Both the position numbers and the translations under genes were made by a program. Below, in pieces: positions 27,095 through 36,129 of a stretch of 64,000 nt of DNA (positions within the stretch are counted from its first letter, which is position 1; every line of letters starts with the position of its first letter). The DNA lies in the NCBI RefSeq assembly GCF_940677205.1, contig NZ_OW712331.1, positions 1,612,001 to 1,676,000 on the forward strand. Direction: 5' to 3'. The DNA comes from [Clostridium] colinum (GTDB lineage: Bacteria > Bacillota > Clostridia > Lachnospirales > CAG-274). A model generated the notes under the pieces. That model did not search any database, was not told the DNA's origin, and saw only the letters and a list, made by a program, of their open reading frames with translations.

Positions 27095-29347
27095 CTATAT
27101 AAATTGTGATAAATTTATTATCCTATTTTTTAAATATGTATATCTATTTACCTGTATATTATTATCCACCATTTTTTTAAGTGTTTCTTCTATTCCCACA
27201 ATAACGGCCATCTTTTTTGCTCTTGTTACACCTGTATATAATAAATTTCTTGTAAGTAGCATAGGTGCTCCACTATGTATAGGCATTATAACTGCATTAT
27301 ATTCACTCCCTTGAGACTTATGTATAGTTGTAGCATAAGATAACGTTAATTCATCTAATTGTGTAAAATTATATCTTACATATTTATAATCATCAAATAC
27401 AACCTCTATATACTCATTTTTGTTATCTACTTTAGTTATTATTCCATCATCACCGTTAAATACACCTACTCCATTATCTAAATATTTACTATCTTTTATA
27501 ATTTCCCAAGTCATACTATAATTATTTTTTATTTGCATAACTTTGTCGCCTTCTCTAAAAATAATATTTCTAAATTCTTTTTCATTTTTATCTACACTAT
27601 AAGGGTTTATAGCTTGTTGTAAAACTGTATTAAGATTATCTACACCTATTGGTGATTTTCTCATAGGCGATAAAACTTGAATAGTTTTTAAATCTGTTAT
27701 ACCTAAAAATTTAGGAAGTCTAATTGTTATTAATTCTATAATAGTGGTAATTACATCTTCTATATTATGACGTTTTAAAAAGAAAAAATCTTTATCTTCT
27801 TCATTTAATATAGGATATTCTCCTTTGTTTATTCTATGAGCATTTGTTACAATAGCACTTTCTTTAGCTTGTCTAAATATATTATTTAGTCTTACTACTT
27901 TTACACAATTACTATTTATAATATCTTTTAAAACATTACCTGCTCCAACAGAAGGTAACTGGTCTACATCTCCTACTAATATAAGCCTTGTCCCATTTGC
28001 TACTGCTCTTAATAAACCACTCATTAATAATATATCTATCATAGAACATTCATCTACTATTATAACATCTGCTTCTATTGGCATATCTTCATTTTTTTCA
28101 AAAACTTGTCTTTTTTTATCATCTTCAAAAAAGCTAATACCTAAAAGTCTATGTATAGTTTGTGCTTCCATTCCCGTTGCCTCAGACATTCTTTTAGCGG
28201 CTCTTCCTGTTGGAGCACATAGCTCTATTTCATATCCTTCATTTTTAAGCATTGCTATAATAGAATTTATAGTGGTAGTTTTACCCGTACCAGGACCACC
28301 TGTTATTACTAATACACCATTAATCATAGCCTCTCTTATAGCTTGTTTTTGCTCATCTGCAAGAATTATATTATTATCTGCTTCTATATCTTCTATCCAA
28401 TGTTCATATTTTTTATTATATATTTCTTTATTTTTAGCTAACTGTAATATCTTTTTAGCTACATAACTTTCAGCATAATAGTAAGAATTTAAAAATACCA
28501 TATTATCATCTGTTTTATTTTCAATACAAATTTGTCTTTCCATCTGTAAATTAAACAAACTAGGCTCTATTAAATCTTCAGATAATTCTAATAGTTCTTT
28601 TGTTCTTTCTATCAACATAGATTGTGGTAAATACACATTACCATAAATATTTGAATTTTGGTTTAATACATACTTTATACCCGCTTTTATTCTATATTCA
28701 GAATCTTTTTCTATACCTACTTTTTGAGCTATCTCATCTGCAAGTTTAAATCCTACTCCAAACATTGTATCTGCTAATCTATATGGATTTGTTTCTATAA
28801 TACCTATTGTATTTGCCTTAAAATGTTTATATATTTTAATAGCAAAAATAGATGATATCCCATAGTTTTGTAAATAAATTATAGCTTTTCTAAGCTCTTC
28901 TTGCTCTAAAAATATCTCACCTATTTCTATGGCTTTTTTTAGGCTTATACCTTTTATTTGAGATAGCTTTTCTGGTGTTCTTTCTATAACATCTAAAGTA
29001 TCTACACCAAATTTTGCTACTATTCTTTCTGCTATTGTTTTGCCTATACCTTTTATAGCACCAGATGCTAAATATTTTTCTATACCTTTTTCTGTTTTAG
29101 GTGCAGTTTTTTCATAGCTTTCTACTTTAAATTGTTTTCCATAAGTAGAATGATTTACAACCATACCTTTTAATGATATATTTTCACCAACATTTAAATT
29201 TCCTATATACCCTACACAAACTATTTCTGCTTCTGAAAAAATATCTCCATAGTCTTCAGAATAAATAGTAAAAACAGTGTATGCATTTTCTTCATTAAAA
29301 TATATAATATTTTCTACTACACCTTCTATTTTAATAACATCTACCAT
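27095..29347 (-). CDS. recD2: ATP-dependent RecD2-type DNA helicase
   Basis: 750 residues, the RecD2/YrrC subfamily with a long N-terminus. The N-terminal OB-like region (1-80) and helix-hairpin-helix repeats (about 95-215) precede SF1B motor domains. Walker A is GGPGTGKT at 350-357, motif II is IIVDECSMID, then LVGDVDQLPSVGAGN. The C-terminal SH3-like and motif VI stretch is LTLSYATTIHKSQGSEY. RecD2 unwinds DNA 5' to 3' in repair and works without RecBC. GGGGATATAA before ATG. Confidence 0.93.
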   Translation of the reverse strand: MVDVIKIEGVVENIIYFNEENAYTVFTIYSEDYGDIFSEAEIVCVGYIGNLNVGENISLKGMVVNHSTYGKQFKVESYEKTAPKTEKGIEKYLASGAIKGIGKTIAERIVAKFGVDTLDVIERTPEKLSQIKGISLKKAIEIGEIFLEQEELRKAIIYLQNYGISSIFAIKIYKHFKANTIGIIETNPYRLADTMFGVGFKLADEIAQKVGIEKDSEYRIKAGIKYVLNQNSNIYGNVYLPQSMLIERTKELLELSEDLIEPSLFNLQMERQICIENKTDDNMVFLNSYYYAESYVAKKILQLAKNKEIYNKKYEHWIEDIEADNNIILADEQKQAIREAMINGVLVITGGPGTGKTTTINSIIAMLKNEGYEIELCAPTGRAAKRMSEATGMEAQTIHRLLGISFFEDDKKRQVFEKNEDMPIEADVIIVDECSMIDILLMSGLLRAVANGTRLILVGDVDQLPSVGAGNVLKDIINSNCVKVVRLNNIFRQAKESAIVTNAHRINKGEYPILNEEDKDFFFLKRHNIEDVITTIIELITIRLPKFLGITDLKTIQVLSPMRKSPIGVDNLNTVLQQAINPYSVDKNEKEFRNIIFREGDKVMQIKNNYSMTWEIIKDSKYLDNGVGVFNGDDGIITKVDNKNEYIEVVFDDYKYVRYNFTQLDELTLSYATTIHKSQGSEYNAVIMPIHSGAPMLLTRNLLYTGVTRAKKMAVIVGIEETLKKMVDNNIQVNRYTYLKNRIINLSQFI

Positions 29348-29526
29348 TTATATCCCCATTCTAAATTTTAAAATAATTTTTATACTTAAATTTACTTATT
29401 ATCATAATTTTTTACCTAACTTACATTTTATCATAGTTTTTATATTAATACAAAATTTTTTCAAAAATATAATTATTATGTGTATATATTAAATAACCTT
29501 ATTAGAATTATATACTAATAAGGTCA
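29348..29526. other. Intergenic stretch upstream of recD2
   Basis: AT-rich, with the presumed recD2 promoter at its left end. It has a 9-base inverted repeat CCTTATTAG…CTAATAAGG at about 29499-29523 that abuts the repeat copy at 29527-29738. No ORF with a ribosome binding site. Confidence 0.45.
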
Positions 29527-29738
29527 AACTAAAGACAAAATATTTTGAATTAATTTTTTTAATTTTTATACTTTGTACAAAAATTCTAATCATAAAACAA
29601 AGCTTTGCCTTGGGTTGTGCAAAAAGCTAAATTTTTAATACTCTAGCCCTTATACAAAAAAATTAACTTTTTTCATACACTACCTCAAAAAATAATCTTG
29701 TTATTTTTTTGAAAGGTTGTAGACTTTGTCTACAACCT
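29527..29738 (-). repeat. Dispersed intergenic repeat, copy A (longest, minus orientation)
   Basis: Read on the minus strand: hairpin GGTTGTAGAC-AAA-GTCTACAACC (29737-29715); then an A-rich block with AATAACAAGATTATT; then AGTGTATGAAAAAAGTTAA; a variable middle with GGGCTAGAGTATTAAAAATTTAGC and AAGGCAAAGCTTTG; and the end AAAATATTTTGTCTTTAGT. The same order of blocks occurs at 43131, 50111 and (shortened) 35062, 48599 and 56132. Its hairpin lies 25 bases after the spoVB-like gene's stop and can serve as its terminator. Confidence 0.7.
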
Positions 29739-29762
29739 ATTATATACTAATAAAGTTTATTT

Positions 29763-31367
29763 TTAATCTATTAATTTAAATTTAGATAAAATATTTATAA
29801 ATTTTTCTCCTTTAGGTAACAACATTAAATCTTCTCTTTTAAAACCACCTATAATAGCTAAGCTAACAACATAAACTATCATTGCAATAAATATACTAAA
29901 TAAAGTGGATATAGTGTTATTATTACTTATATAAAATAGACCTTTATAAGAAAAATGACAAACTACACCCATAACAATAGATGCTAACATTGGTTTAAAT
30001 AATATACTATTATAATCTGGTCTTATTTTAGTAGCTTTTTTTAATGCTCTAAAATTTAAAATAGATGCTACAATATAACATACCGTTGTACTTATTATTG
30101 CACCTATAACATTTATGCTAGGTATAGCTATTAAAACATAATTTATAGGTATTTTTATAAGAGACCCTATTAAAGCATTTTTAGCTGGTGTTGTCATTTT
30201 GCCAATACCTTGTAAAATACCTGTTATTATTTGGCAAAGTGCTAAAAATATAATGCTTAATGCTCCCCATTTTAAAAGGTTTCCACCGTCATAATAATTA
30301 GGGAATAATAAAAGCAATATTTCATCTGCCAACACTCCCATACCAATAGCCGCTGGAATAGATATTATCATAGTAAGCCTAAGTGTTATATCTATTTTTT
30401 TTCTAACTGTTTTTTTATCTTTTTGCACCATACTACTAGCTATACTAGGTAAAACGGCAGTAGCAAGTGCCGTAGATATAGAAACTGGCAAAGTTGTAAG
30501 TGTTACATATTTACCTGTAAGTTGACCGTATAAAGCCGTTATTTGACTATCTGTAAAAGCTTTAGATGCCAAAAGTCTACTATTTACCATTTGCATATCT
30601 ATAAGGTTTGTCATACTAAAAATAGCCGTACCTGCAATAATAGGAGTAGCTGTTTTTACTATTTTTATAGCTATTTCTTTATTTGTTTCTATCCTATATT
30701 TATGGGTCCTTTTTGCTAATTTTCTATTTATATATCTCTTTTTATTAAAAAATACTATTAATATATATATAAGACCTGCCAAAGCACCTATACCAGTTCC
30801 GGCTGTACCACCTGCCGCCCCAAGAGGCAAACTTATTTTAACTAAAATATATGCTAAATATATACTAAAAATTGCATTAAATATTTGCTCTATAACCTGT
30901 GATAAAGCTGTTGGCACAGTTGTTCCAAGCCCTTGAAAATAACCTCTAAAAACTGACATAACAGACACTATAAAAACTGTTGGAGCTAATGTTAATATTG
31001 TGTAATAACTATTAGGGCTACCTATTATCTTACAAAAAAATCTAGCAGATACAAACATAATTATTGCAAATATTAGCCCTACTGTTGATGCTAAAATAAG
31101 AGCTATTTTAAAAGTTTTTTTAACATTTCTATACTCTTCTAACGCTATTTTTTCAGAAACTATTTTTGATATAGCCGCAGGCAATCCAGCCGAACTCATA
31201 ACTAAAAAAAAGTTGTATAGATAAAATCCTGCACTATATATACCATTACCTTCATCTCCTAGCATATTAGTTAAAGGTAATCTATATAAAAACCCTAATA
31301 ACCTAACTAAAAGACTAGCTATTGCTAATATGGCTGCTTGTTTTATAAATTTTGTTTTGCTCAACAA
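29763..31367 (-). CDS. SpoVB/MurJ-like lipid II flippase family protein
   Basis: 534-residue polytopic membrane protein of the MVF/polysaccharide-biosynthesis family with about 14 hydrophobic segments. The N-terminus KQAAILAIASLLVRLLGFLYRLPLTNMLGDEGNGIY is typical of SpoVB and YtgP/MurJ. MurJ flips lipid II for peptidoglycan synthesis; SpoVB does so for spore cortex. The sequence alone does not tell which paralogue this is. Start is TTG behind AAGGAGG. It is the last gene of the gltX-mpg-nadD-rsfS operon, ended by the repeat hairpin at 29715-29737. Confidence 0.87.
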   Translation of the reverse strand: MLSKTKFIKQAAILAIASLLVRLLGFLYRLPLTNMLGDEGNGIYSAGFYLYNFFLVMSSAGLPAAISKIVSEKIALEEYRNVKKTFKIALILASTVGLIFAIIMFVSARFFCKIIGSPNSYYTILTLAPTVFIVSVMSVFRGYFQGLGTTVPTALSQVIEQIFNAIFSIYLAYILVKISLPLGAAGGTAGTGIGALAGLIYILIVFFNKKRYINRKLAKRTHKYRIETNKEIAIKIVKTATPIIAGTAIFSMTNLIDMQMVNSRLLASKAFTDSQITALYGQLTGKYVTLTTLPVSISTALATAVLPSIASSMVQKDKKTVRKKIDITLRLTMIISIPAAIGMGVLADEILLLLFPNYYDGGNLLKWGALSIIFLALCQIITGILQGIGKMTTPAKNALIGSLIKIPINYVLIAIPSINVIGAIISTTVCYIVASILNFRALKKATKIRPDYNSILFKPMLASIVMGVVCHFSYKGLFYISNNNTISTLFSIFIAMIVYVVSLAIIGGFKREDLMLLPKGEKFINILSKFKLID

Positions 31368-31387
31368 GATACCTCCTTAGCAATATT

Positions 31388-31750
31388 TTATTTCAAAATA
31401 TTTTCATCTATTGTTTCAGCATCTGCCCAAATTCTTTCTATATTGTAAAACTCTCTGTCTTCTTCATTAAATAAATGAACTACTATGTCACTAAAATCTA
31501 ATAAAATCCAACTTTTTGTTTGAAATCCTTCAATATGTGTTTTTTGTATATTACATTGTTTGTGTAGCTCTTCTTCTACTGCATCTGCCATAGCTCTTAG
31601 CTGACTTGAATTGCTAGCACTTGCTATAACAAAATAATCTGCAATAGGTGATAAATTAGCTATATCTATTACTTTTATATCTATTCCCATTTTATCATCT
31701 AACGCTTTGTATGCTACTTTTACTGCTTCAAAAACTTGTTCTTTGTTCAT
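31388..31750 (-). CDS. rsfS: Ribosome silencing factor RsfS
   Basis: 120 residues, DUF143 family. It binds ribosomal protein L14 and blocks subunit joining in starvation. The family core DIANLSPIADYFVIASASNSSQLRAMADAVEEEL, then HIEGFQTKSWILLDFSDIVVHLFNEEDREFYNIERIWADA, is complete. It follows NadD-YqeK by 10 bases, the usual nadD-yqeK-rsfS order. AGGAGGG before ATG. Confidence 0.95.
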   Translation of the reverse strand: MNKEQVFEAVKVAYKALDDKMGIDIKVIDIANLSPIADYFVIASASNSSQLRAMADAVEEELHKQCNIQKTHIEGFQTKSWILLDFSDIVVHLFNEEDREFYNIERIWADAETIDENILK

Positions 31751-31760
31751 TTTTTCCCTC

Positions 31761-32945
31761 CTAATTTTTGTAATAATCGTATGCTTCCATACTTAAATGA
31801 TGTATAATACGTCCCTTTTTAAGATTAAATTGTATAGTATTTTCTAATATATATGCCATAGCCTTGTCTAAATCTTTATAAGCAAGCTCTCTAGCCTTAT
31901 ATATTCCCTCAAAATAAGGTCTAGTAGGCTCTATATAGTCTGCTATATAAATTATTTTTTCAAGATTAGACATATTTTTTTTACCAGTAGTATGATATTT
32001 TATACTATTTAATATATTTTCATCTTTTATATTATAAATATCTTTTGCTACATAATATCCTAAAAAGCTATGGGCTAAGTCTGGTTGCTTTTTTAAAACT
32101 TCATCTAATTTAAAATTATACTTTTCACAAGCTTCATATATTTTAGGTAAAGAAAAACATTTACAACAATCATGTACAAGACCTGCTAAAAATGCTTTTT
32201 CTTTATCTTCATTATGTTCTATTGCTAGACTTTTAGCCTCTTTTGCAACTTGTATAGAGTGATAAAATCTTTTTTCATTAAGATTTTGTTTTAATATATT
32301 TATTTGTTTTTCATATTTTTTTAAAAAATCTGTTTTATACAAGCTATTTTTATAAATATATTCTTCTACATTTTTTGGTAAAAGATAAGTAATTGTTTTT
32401 TCTTGCTCTATTCTTTTTCTTATATTGCTAGATGATATTTCAAGCATTGGTGTTTCACAAAAATATATTTTATCTTTATATTTATTTATTAAATTTTTAG
32501 TATTTTCATCTAAAATATATTTAGGTCTTGTTGTAACTATAAATCTACATAAATTAAAAATTTCTTCTGTATCTTTCCAATTATATACTTGATTTATTGT
32601 ATCTGTACCAGTTATAAAATAAAGCTCTACATTTTCGTCACACATAGATTTTATCTGTCTTAATGTATCTATTGTATATGTTGTTGTATGTCTGTCTATC
32701 TCTATGCTTGATATAAAAAAATTAGGATTATCTTGTATAGCAAGATTTAACATATTATATCTATCTTGCCCACTAGCTATATTAATATTTTTTTTATGAG
32801 GTGGCTCACCTGTTGGTATAAAAACTACTTTATCAAGGTTATATCTTTCAAAAGCATAACTACTAGATAAAAGATGTGCATAATGTACAGGATTAAATGT
32901 CCCACCCATAATACCTAATTTTTTTATATTTTTAAAATTTTGCAT
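31761..32945 (-). CDS. nadD: Fusion of nicotinate-nucleotide adenylyltransferase (NadD) and HD-domain hydrolase YqeK
   Basis: 394 residues. The first half (1-200) is NadD, which makes NaAD from NaMN and ATP in NAD synthesis. The nucleotidyl-transferase motif is GGTFNPVHYAH (14-24), with EPPHKK and the C-terminal ISSSNIRKRI (170-179). The second half (about 225-394) is YqeK, a diadenosine tetraphosphate hydrolase with His229, His258-Asp259 and later IKYHTTG and IIYIADYIEP. Elsewhere the two are adjacent separate genes; here they are one frame with no stop or start between. Similar fusions exist in some Clostridia. Confidence 0.92.
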   Translation of the reverse strand: MQNFKNIKKLGIMGGTFNPVHYAHLLSSSYAFERYNLDKVVFIPTGEPPHKKNINIASGQDRYNMLNLAIQDNPNFFISSIEIDRHTTTYTIDTLRQIKSMCDENVELYFITGTDTINQVYNWKDTEEIFNLCRFIVTTRPKYILDENTKNLINKYKDKIYFCETPMLEISSSNIRKRIEQEKTITYLLPKNVEEYIYKNSLYKTDFLKKYEKQINILKQNLNEKRFYHSIQVAKEAKSLAIEHNEDKEKAFLAGLVHDCCKCFSLPKIYEACEKYNFKLDEVLKKQPDLAHSFLGYYVAKDIYNIKDENILNSIKYHTTGKKNMSNLEKIIYIADYIEPTRPYFEGIYKARELAYKDLDKAMAYILENTIQFNLKKGRIIHHLSMEAYDYYKN

Positions 32946-32964
32946 CTAAAAAATTCACTCCAAG

Positions 32965-33552
32965 CTATATATAAAATCTCCATAAAAAATCTTTTGCTTC
33001 TTCTGCATAATCTATATTTATTCTTTTGCCACATTTTACAGAATTTATATTAAAATCTTTATTATCTACTATATATATTTCATTAGATAATATACTTTTT
33101 TCATTAAAAGTTTTATCTATTTTAAGCCCTTTACAAAGTTTACCAGGACCATTTAAAAAATTTTTCTTTTGATATAAACTAAGCTTATTATAACTTTTAT
33201 TATATCTTAACATACTTAATTTTTCTATGTTTTCTACCGGCTCAGCACTTCTTATTAAAACGGCTGAAGGCTTATTTATTGTATCTGTAATAATATTAAA
33301 ACAATAATACATACCATATATTAAATAAACATATATAGTAGACCCATTCATATAAAAAGTTTTTGTTCTATTTGTTATTTTACCACCATATGCGTGACAA
33401 GCCTTATCTATATCACCTAAATAACTTTCAGTTTCTGTTATTTTTACTATTATTTTTTCATTATCTATTTCTCTAACAATATATTTCCCTACAAGCTCAC
33501 GCCCTACCGTTAGGGCGTCTCTTGTAAAAAAGCTTTCTTTTAATTTTTCCAT
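32965..33552 (-). CDS. mpg: 3-methyladenine DNA glycosylase (AAG/Mpg family)
   Basis: 195 residues, the monofunctional alkyl-adenine glycosylase fold that removes alkylated and deaminated purines from DNA. Typical blocks: VGRELVGKYIVRE, ITETESYLGDIDKACHAYGGKITNRTKTFY (Glu in TETESY is the general base, with DxACHA), VYLIYGMYYCFNI, VLIRSAEP, and NGPGKLCKGL. Length is normal. It starts 3 bases after gltX, so is translationally coupled, and is followed by NadD-YqeK after 19 bases. Confidence 0.93.
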   Translation of the reverse strand: MEKLKESFFTRDALTVGRELVGKYIVREIDNEKIIVKITETESYLGDIDKACHAYGGKITNRTKTFYMNGSTIYVYLIYGMYYCFNIITDTINKPSAVLIRSAEPVENIEKLSMLRYNKSYNKLSLYQKKNFLNGPGKLCKGLKIDKTFNEKSILSNEIYIVDNKDFNINSVKCGKRINIDYAEEAKDFLWRFYI

Positions 33553-33555
33553 AAT

Positions 33556-34980
33556 TTATGAAAGTTTTTCTATACCTTTTTTTATTCTTAATAAAGTTTC
33601 TTCTTTACCAAAAATTTCTGCCATTTCACTAGCTCCACAAGGAGAAGAAGGCTTTCCAGATAAAGCTGTTCTAACTGGCCATAAAACTATACCATTTTTT
33701 ACTTCCATTTTAGCTACAAGCTCCATCATAGCATTATATATACTATCATTATCCCAATTTTGTAGATTTTCAAAAACAGGTAATATATTTTTAAGCACAT
33801 TTAAAGATATGCTTTCATCTGTTTTCATTTTTTTGTGTATATAAAGTTCTGTGCTATATTCTGGTAATTGTTCTATAAAGTCTACCATATCTATTATATC
33901 ATTTATAGTACCTATTCTAGTTTTTATATGTTCTGCTATTTTTTTAAGATTATAAGGTTTTGTTATAACACTTTTTAAAACTGGCTCTGCCATTTCAAAA
34001 AACTTATCAAAATCCATTTTTTTAATATACTCACTATTAACCCACGTAAGTTTTACTATATCAAATATAGCTGGAGACTTGCTAAGTCCTTTTACATCAA
34101 AATTTTGTATAAGCTCGTCTAGTGTAAATATCTCTTGATTAGTAGAAGGAGACCAACCTAAAAGCGCAATATAATTTACTATAGCATCTGGTAAATATCC
34201 TTTTTCTATTAAATCTTGAAAAGAGGCATCTCCATTTCTTTTAGATAATTTTTCTGTTTGGTTTTTCATAACTGGTGGCAAATGAATATATGTAGGTATA
34301 TCCCAACCAAAAGCATCATATAAAAGATTATATTTTGGTGTAGAAGATAAATACTCTGAACCTCTAACAACATGTGTTATATTCATTAAATGGTCATCTA
34401 TAACATTTGCAAAATTATATGTAGGTAAACCATCAGATTTAATTAATATTTGGTCTTCCATTTCTTCATTTTCTACTGTTATTTCACCGTATACTTCATC
34501 AACAAATGTAGTTTTACCTTCTTTTATTTTTTGTCTAATAACATAAGGTATATTTTCTTTTAAATTTTTTTCTATTTCTTCTTTAGATAAAGATATACAA
34601 TGTCTATCATATTTAGCTATACCCTCTTCTCCTTTTAAGCTATCTAACCTATCTTTATCACAAAAGCAATAATAGGCCTCACCTTTTTCTACTAATTGCT
34701 TAGCATAGTCTAAATAATTATTTTTTCTTTGGCTTTGTATATATGGGCCATATTCTCCACCGACGTCTGGGCCTTCGTCGTGGTTAATCCCTGCCATTTT
34801 AAGCGTTTTATAAATAATATCTGTTGCTCCTTCTACAAAACGTTCTTGATCTGTATCTTCTATACGTAGTATAAATTTTCCATTTTCCGATTTTGCTATT
34901 AAATATTCATAAAGAGCTGTTCTAAGATTTCCTATATGCATATACCCCGTAGGGCTAGGTGCAAACCTTGTTCTAATCAT
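33556..34980 (-). CDS. gltX: Glutamyl-tRNA synthetase
   Basis: 474 residues, class I synthetase charging tRNA-Glu (and tRNA-Gln in bacteria that use the amidotransferase route). HIGH-type motif [17 protein letters not shown] at residues 8-24 and KMSKS-type KLSKRNG are present. The anticodon-binding helical domain fills the C-terminal third. Start at 34980 (ATG 5 bases after GGAGG); an in-frame ATG at 34992 overlaps that site and is rejected. First gene of a five-gene operon. No T-box leader was seen upstream. Confidence 0.95.
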   Translation of the reverse strand: MIRTRFAPSPTGYMHIGNLRTALYEYLIAKSENGKFILRIEDTDQERFVEGATDIIYKTLKMAGINHDEGPDVGGEYGPYIQSQRKNNYLDYAKQLVEKGEAYYCFCDKDRLDSLKGEEGIAKYDRHCISLSKEEIEKNLKENIPYVIRQKIKEGKTTFVDEVYGEITVENEEMEDQILIKSDGLPTYNFANVIDDHLMNITHVVRGSEYLSSTPKYNLLYDAFGWDIPTYIHLPPVMKNQTEKLSKRNGDASFQDLIEKGYLPDAIVNYIALLGWSPSTNQEIFTLDELIQNFDVKGLSKSPAIFDIVKLTWVNSEYIKKMDFDKFFEMAEPVLKSVITKPYNLKKIAEHIKTRIGTINDIIDMVDFIEQLPEYSTELYIHKKMKTDESISLNVLKNILPVFENLQNWDNDSIYNAMMELVAKMEVKNGIVLWPVRTALSGKPSSPCGASEMAEIFGKEETLLRIKKGIEKLS

Positions 34981-35061
34981 AGTATCCTCCATTTACATTA
35001 TTTCATTATTATTCAATATATCATACCATTTTTACAAAAAAAATGCAATATTTAATATCTA

Positions 35062-35152
35062 GGTTGTAGACTTTGTCTACAATATCAAAAAAATAACAAG
35101 ATTATTTTTTTTACATACTTTATAAAAAATTAGTCTAAAATATTTTCTCTTC
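35062..35152 (+). repeat. Dispersed intergenic repeat, copy E (internally deleted)
   Basis: Starts with GGTTGTAGACTTTGTCTACAA, then AAAAAAATAACAAGATTATTTTT, then jumps to the end block TTATAAAAAATTAGTCTAAAATATTTTCTCTTCA. The first two blocks match copy A nearly base for base; the last matches copy C. The middle part present in copies A-C is missing. It lies in the 427-base gap between gltX and rpmE, which otherwise holds only A/T-rich sequence and the rpmE promoter. Confidence 0.6.
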
Positions 35153-35313
35153 ATTCTTCTAATATATTAAGCCTATAAATTATAAAAATTTAACAAAAAT
35201 AAATCTTATGTATATTTTAACACAAATATTATATTATATGTACTATTTTATTTAAATATTAAAAAAATAATTTATTATTAAAATTTTAAAATTAAAAAAA
35301 TGGTAAAAGTTAT

Positions 35314-35342
35314 TGCAATGTATAATTAGCTATGTTATAATC
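35314..35342 (+). promoter_or_regulatory. SigA-type promoter of rpmE
   Basis: TTGCAA (35314-35319) and a perfect TATAAT (35337-35342) with 17 bases between them lie 66 bases before the rpmE start. Confidence 0.75.
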
Positions 35343-35407
35343 TATTTGTTATGTTAATATAGAGATGCCAAAATGTATCTCAATTTTTTAGAAAGAGGTG
35401 TTTTACA

Positions 35408-35620
35408 ATGAGAGAAGGAATTCATCCAGAATACTTTCAAGCTAAGGTAAAATGTAACTGTGGTAACGAGTTTGTAACTGGTTCTACAAATGAAGAAATT
35501 CGTGTTGAGGTTTGTTCTAAATGTCATCCATATTATACTGGTAGCCAAAAACTTTTACTTGACGCTGGTGGACGTGTTGATAAATTCAACAAAAAATATG
35601 GTAGAACTAACCAACAATAA
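35408..35620 (+). CDS. rpmE: 50S ribosomal protein L31, zinc-binding type
   Basis: 70 residues. Cys16, Cys18, Cys36 and Cys39 form the zinc site of the C+ form of L31, as opposed to the zinc-free YtiA form. [32 protein letters not shown] and [12 protein letters not shown] are the family blocks. Single gene with its own promoter (35314-35342), AGAGGTG ribosome binding site and terminator (35652-35681). Confidence 0.97.
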   Translation: MREGIHPEYFQAKVKCNCGNEFVTGSTNEEIRVEVCSKCHPYYTGSQKLLLDAGGRVDKFNKKYGRTNQQ

Positions 35621-35651
35621 TTTATTTTTAATATACTTATTATTAAAAATT

Positions 35652-35681
35652 AACCCTAAAGGATTTAATTCTTTAGGTTTT
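35652..35681 (+). terminator. Terminator of rpmE
   Basis: AACC(C)TAAAG and CTTTAGGTT pair with one bulged base around an AT loop, and a T-run follows. Confidence 0.75.
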
Positions 35682-35689
35682 TTTAATTT

Positions 35690-36066
35690 ATTTTATAAAC
35701 TTTCTAATCTTTCTAAATATAACTTTATTTTATTATGTTATTAAAAGATGATATTTATATATTTAAAATAATTTTTAATTTTGTATAAAATTATTTTAAA
35801 AAGTTACTGTATGAATAAAGCAAGATTGGTTGTTGTTAAGATTAATGATAAATTTTTAAAATTTATCACTATAAATAAATCATAATTTAATTTATAAGTA
35901 TCTAAGTATTTTATATATATATTTATTATAAAAACATATATATAGTTTATAATTTTTCTATTAGTAAATTTTCTATTTCTTATTTGTAAAATATTTTAAT
36001 TGTTTATATTTTTCTATCACTAAAAATGGTAAATAGGCTATAAAAAATTTTAGTTTATCTTAAATT
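35690..36066. other. Intergenic stretch between rpmE and adhE with a repeat remnant
   Basis: Mostly A/T without an ORF. At about 35803-35830 TTACTGTATGAATAAAGCAAG equals the third block of repeat copy C (50167 on), so a fragment of the dispersed repeat lies here. A small inverted repeat GATAAATTTT…AAAATTTATC follows at about 35849-35869. Confidence 0.45.
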
Positions 36067-36067
36067 G

Positions 36068-36101
36068 AAAAAGAGTATAGACAAAGTCTACACTCTTTTT
36101 T
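36068..36101 (-). terminator. Terminator of adhE (repeat-type hairpin)
   Basis: AAAAAGAGT(G/A)TAGAC-TTT-GTCTA(T/C)ACTCTTTTT, 29 bases after the adhE stop codon. The TAGAC/GTCTA core is shared with the dispersed repeat hairpins. Confidence 0.85.
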
Positions 36102-36129
36102 AACATTTGATATATAAAACTTACTTAAA

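Noticed and set aside
29348-29762. CRISPR array or IS element in the repeat-bearing gaps
   Set aside because: The repeats occur once per gap, are not evenly spaced with unique spacers, and no transposase or cas gene is present.
34981-35061. T-box leader before gltX
   Set aside because: No AGGGTGGNACCGCG-like sequence or specifier stem; the upstream region is plain A/T plus a repeat copy.
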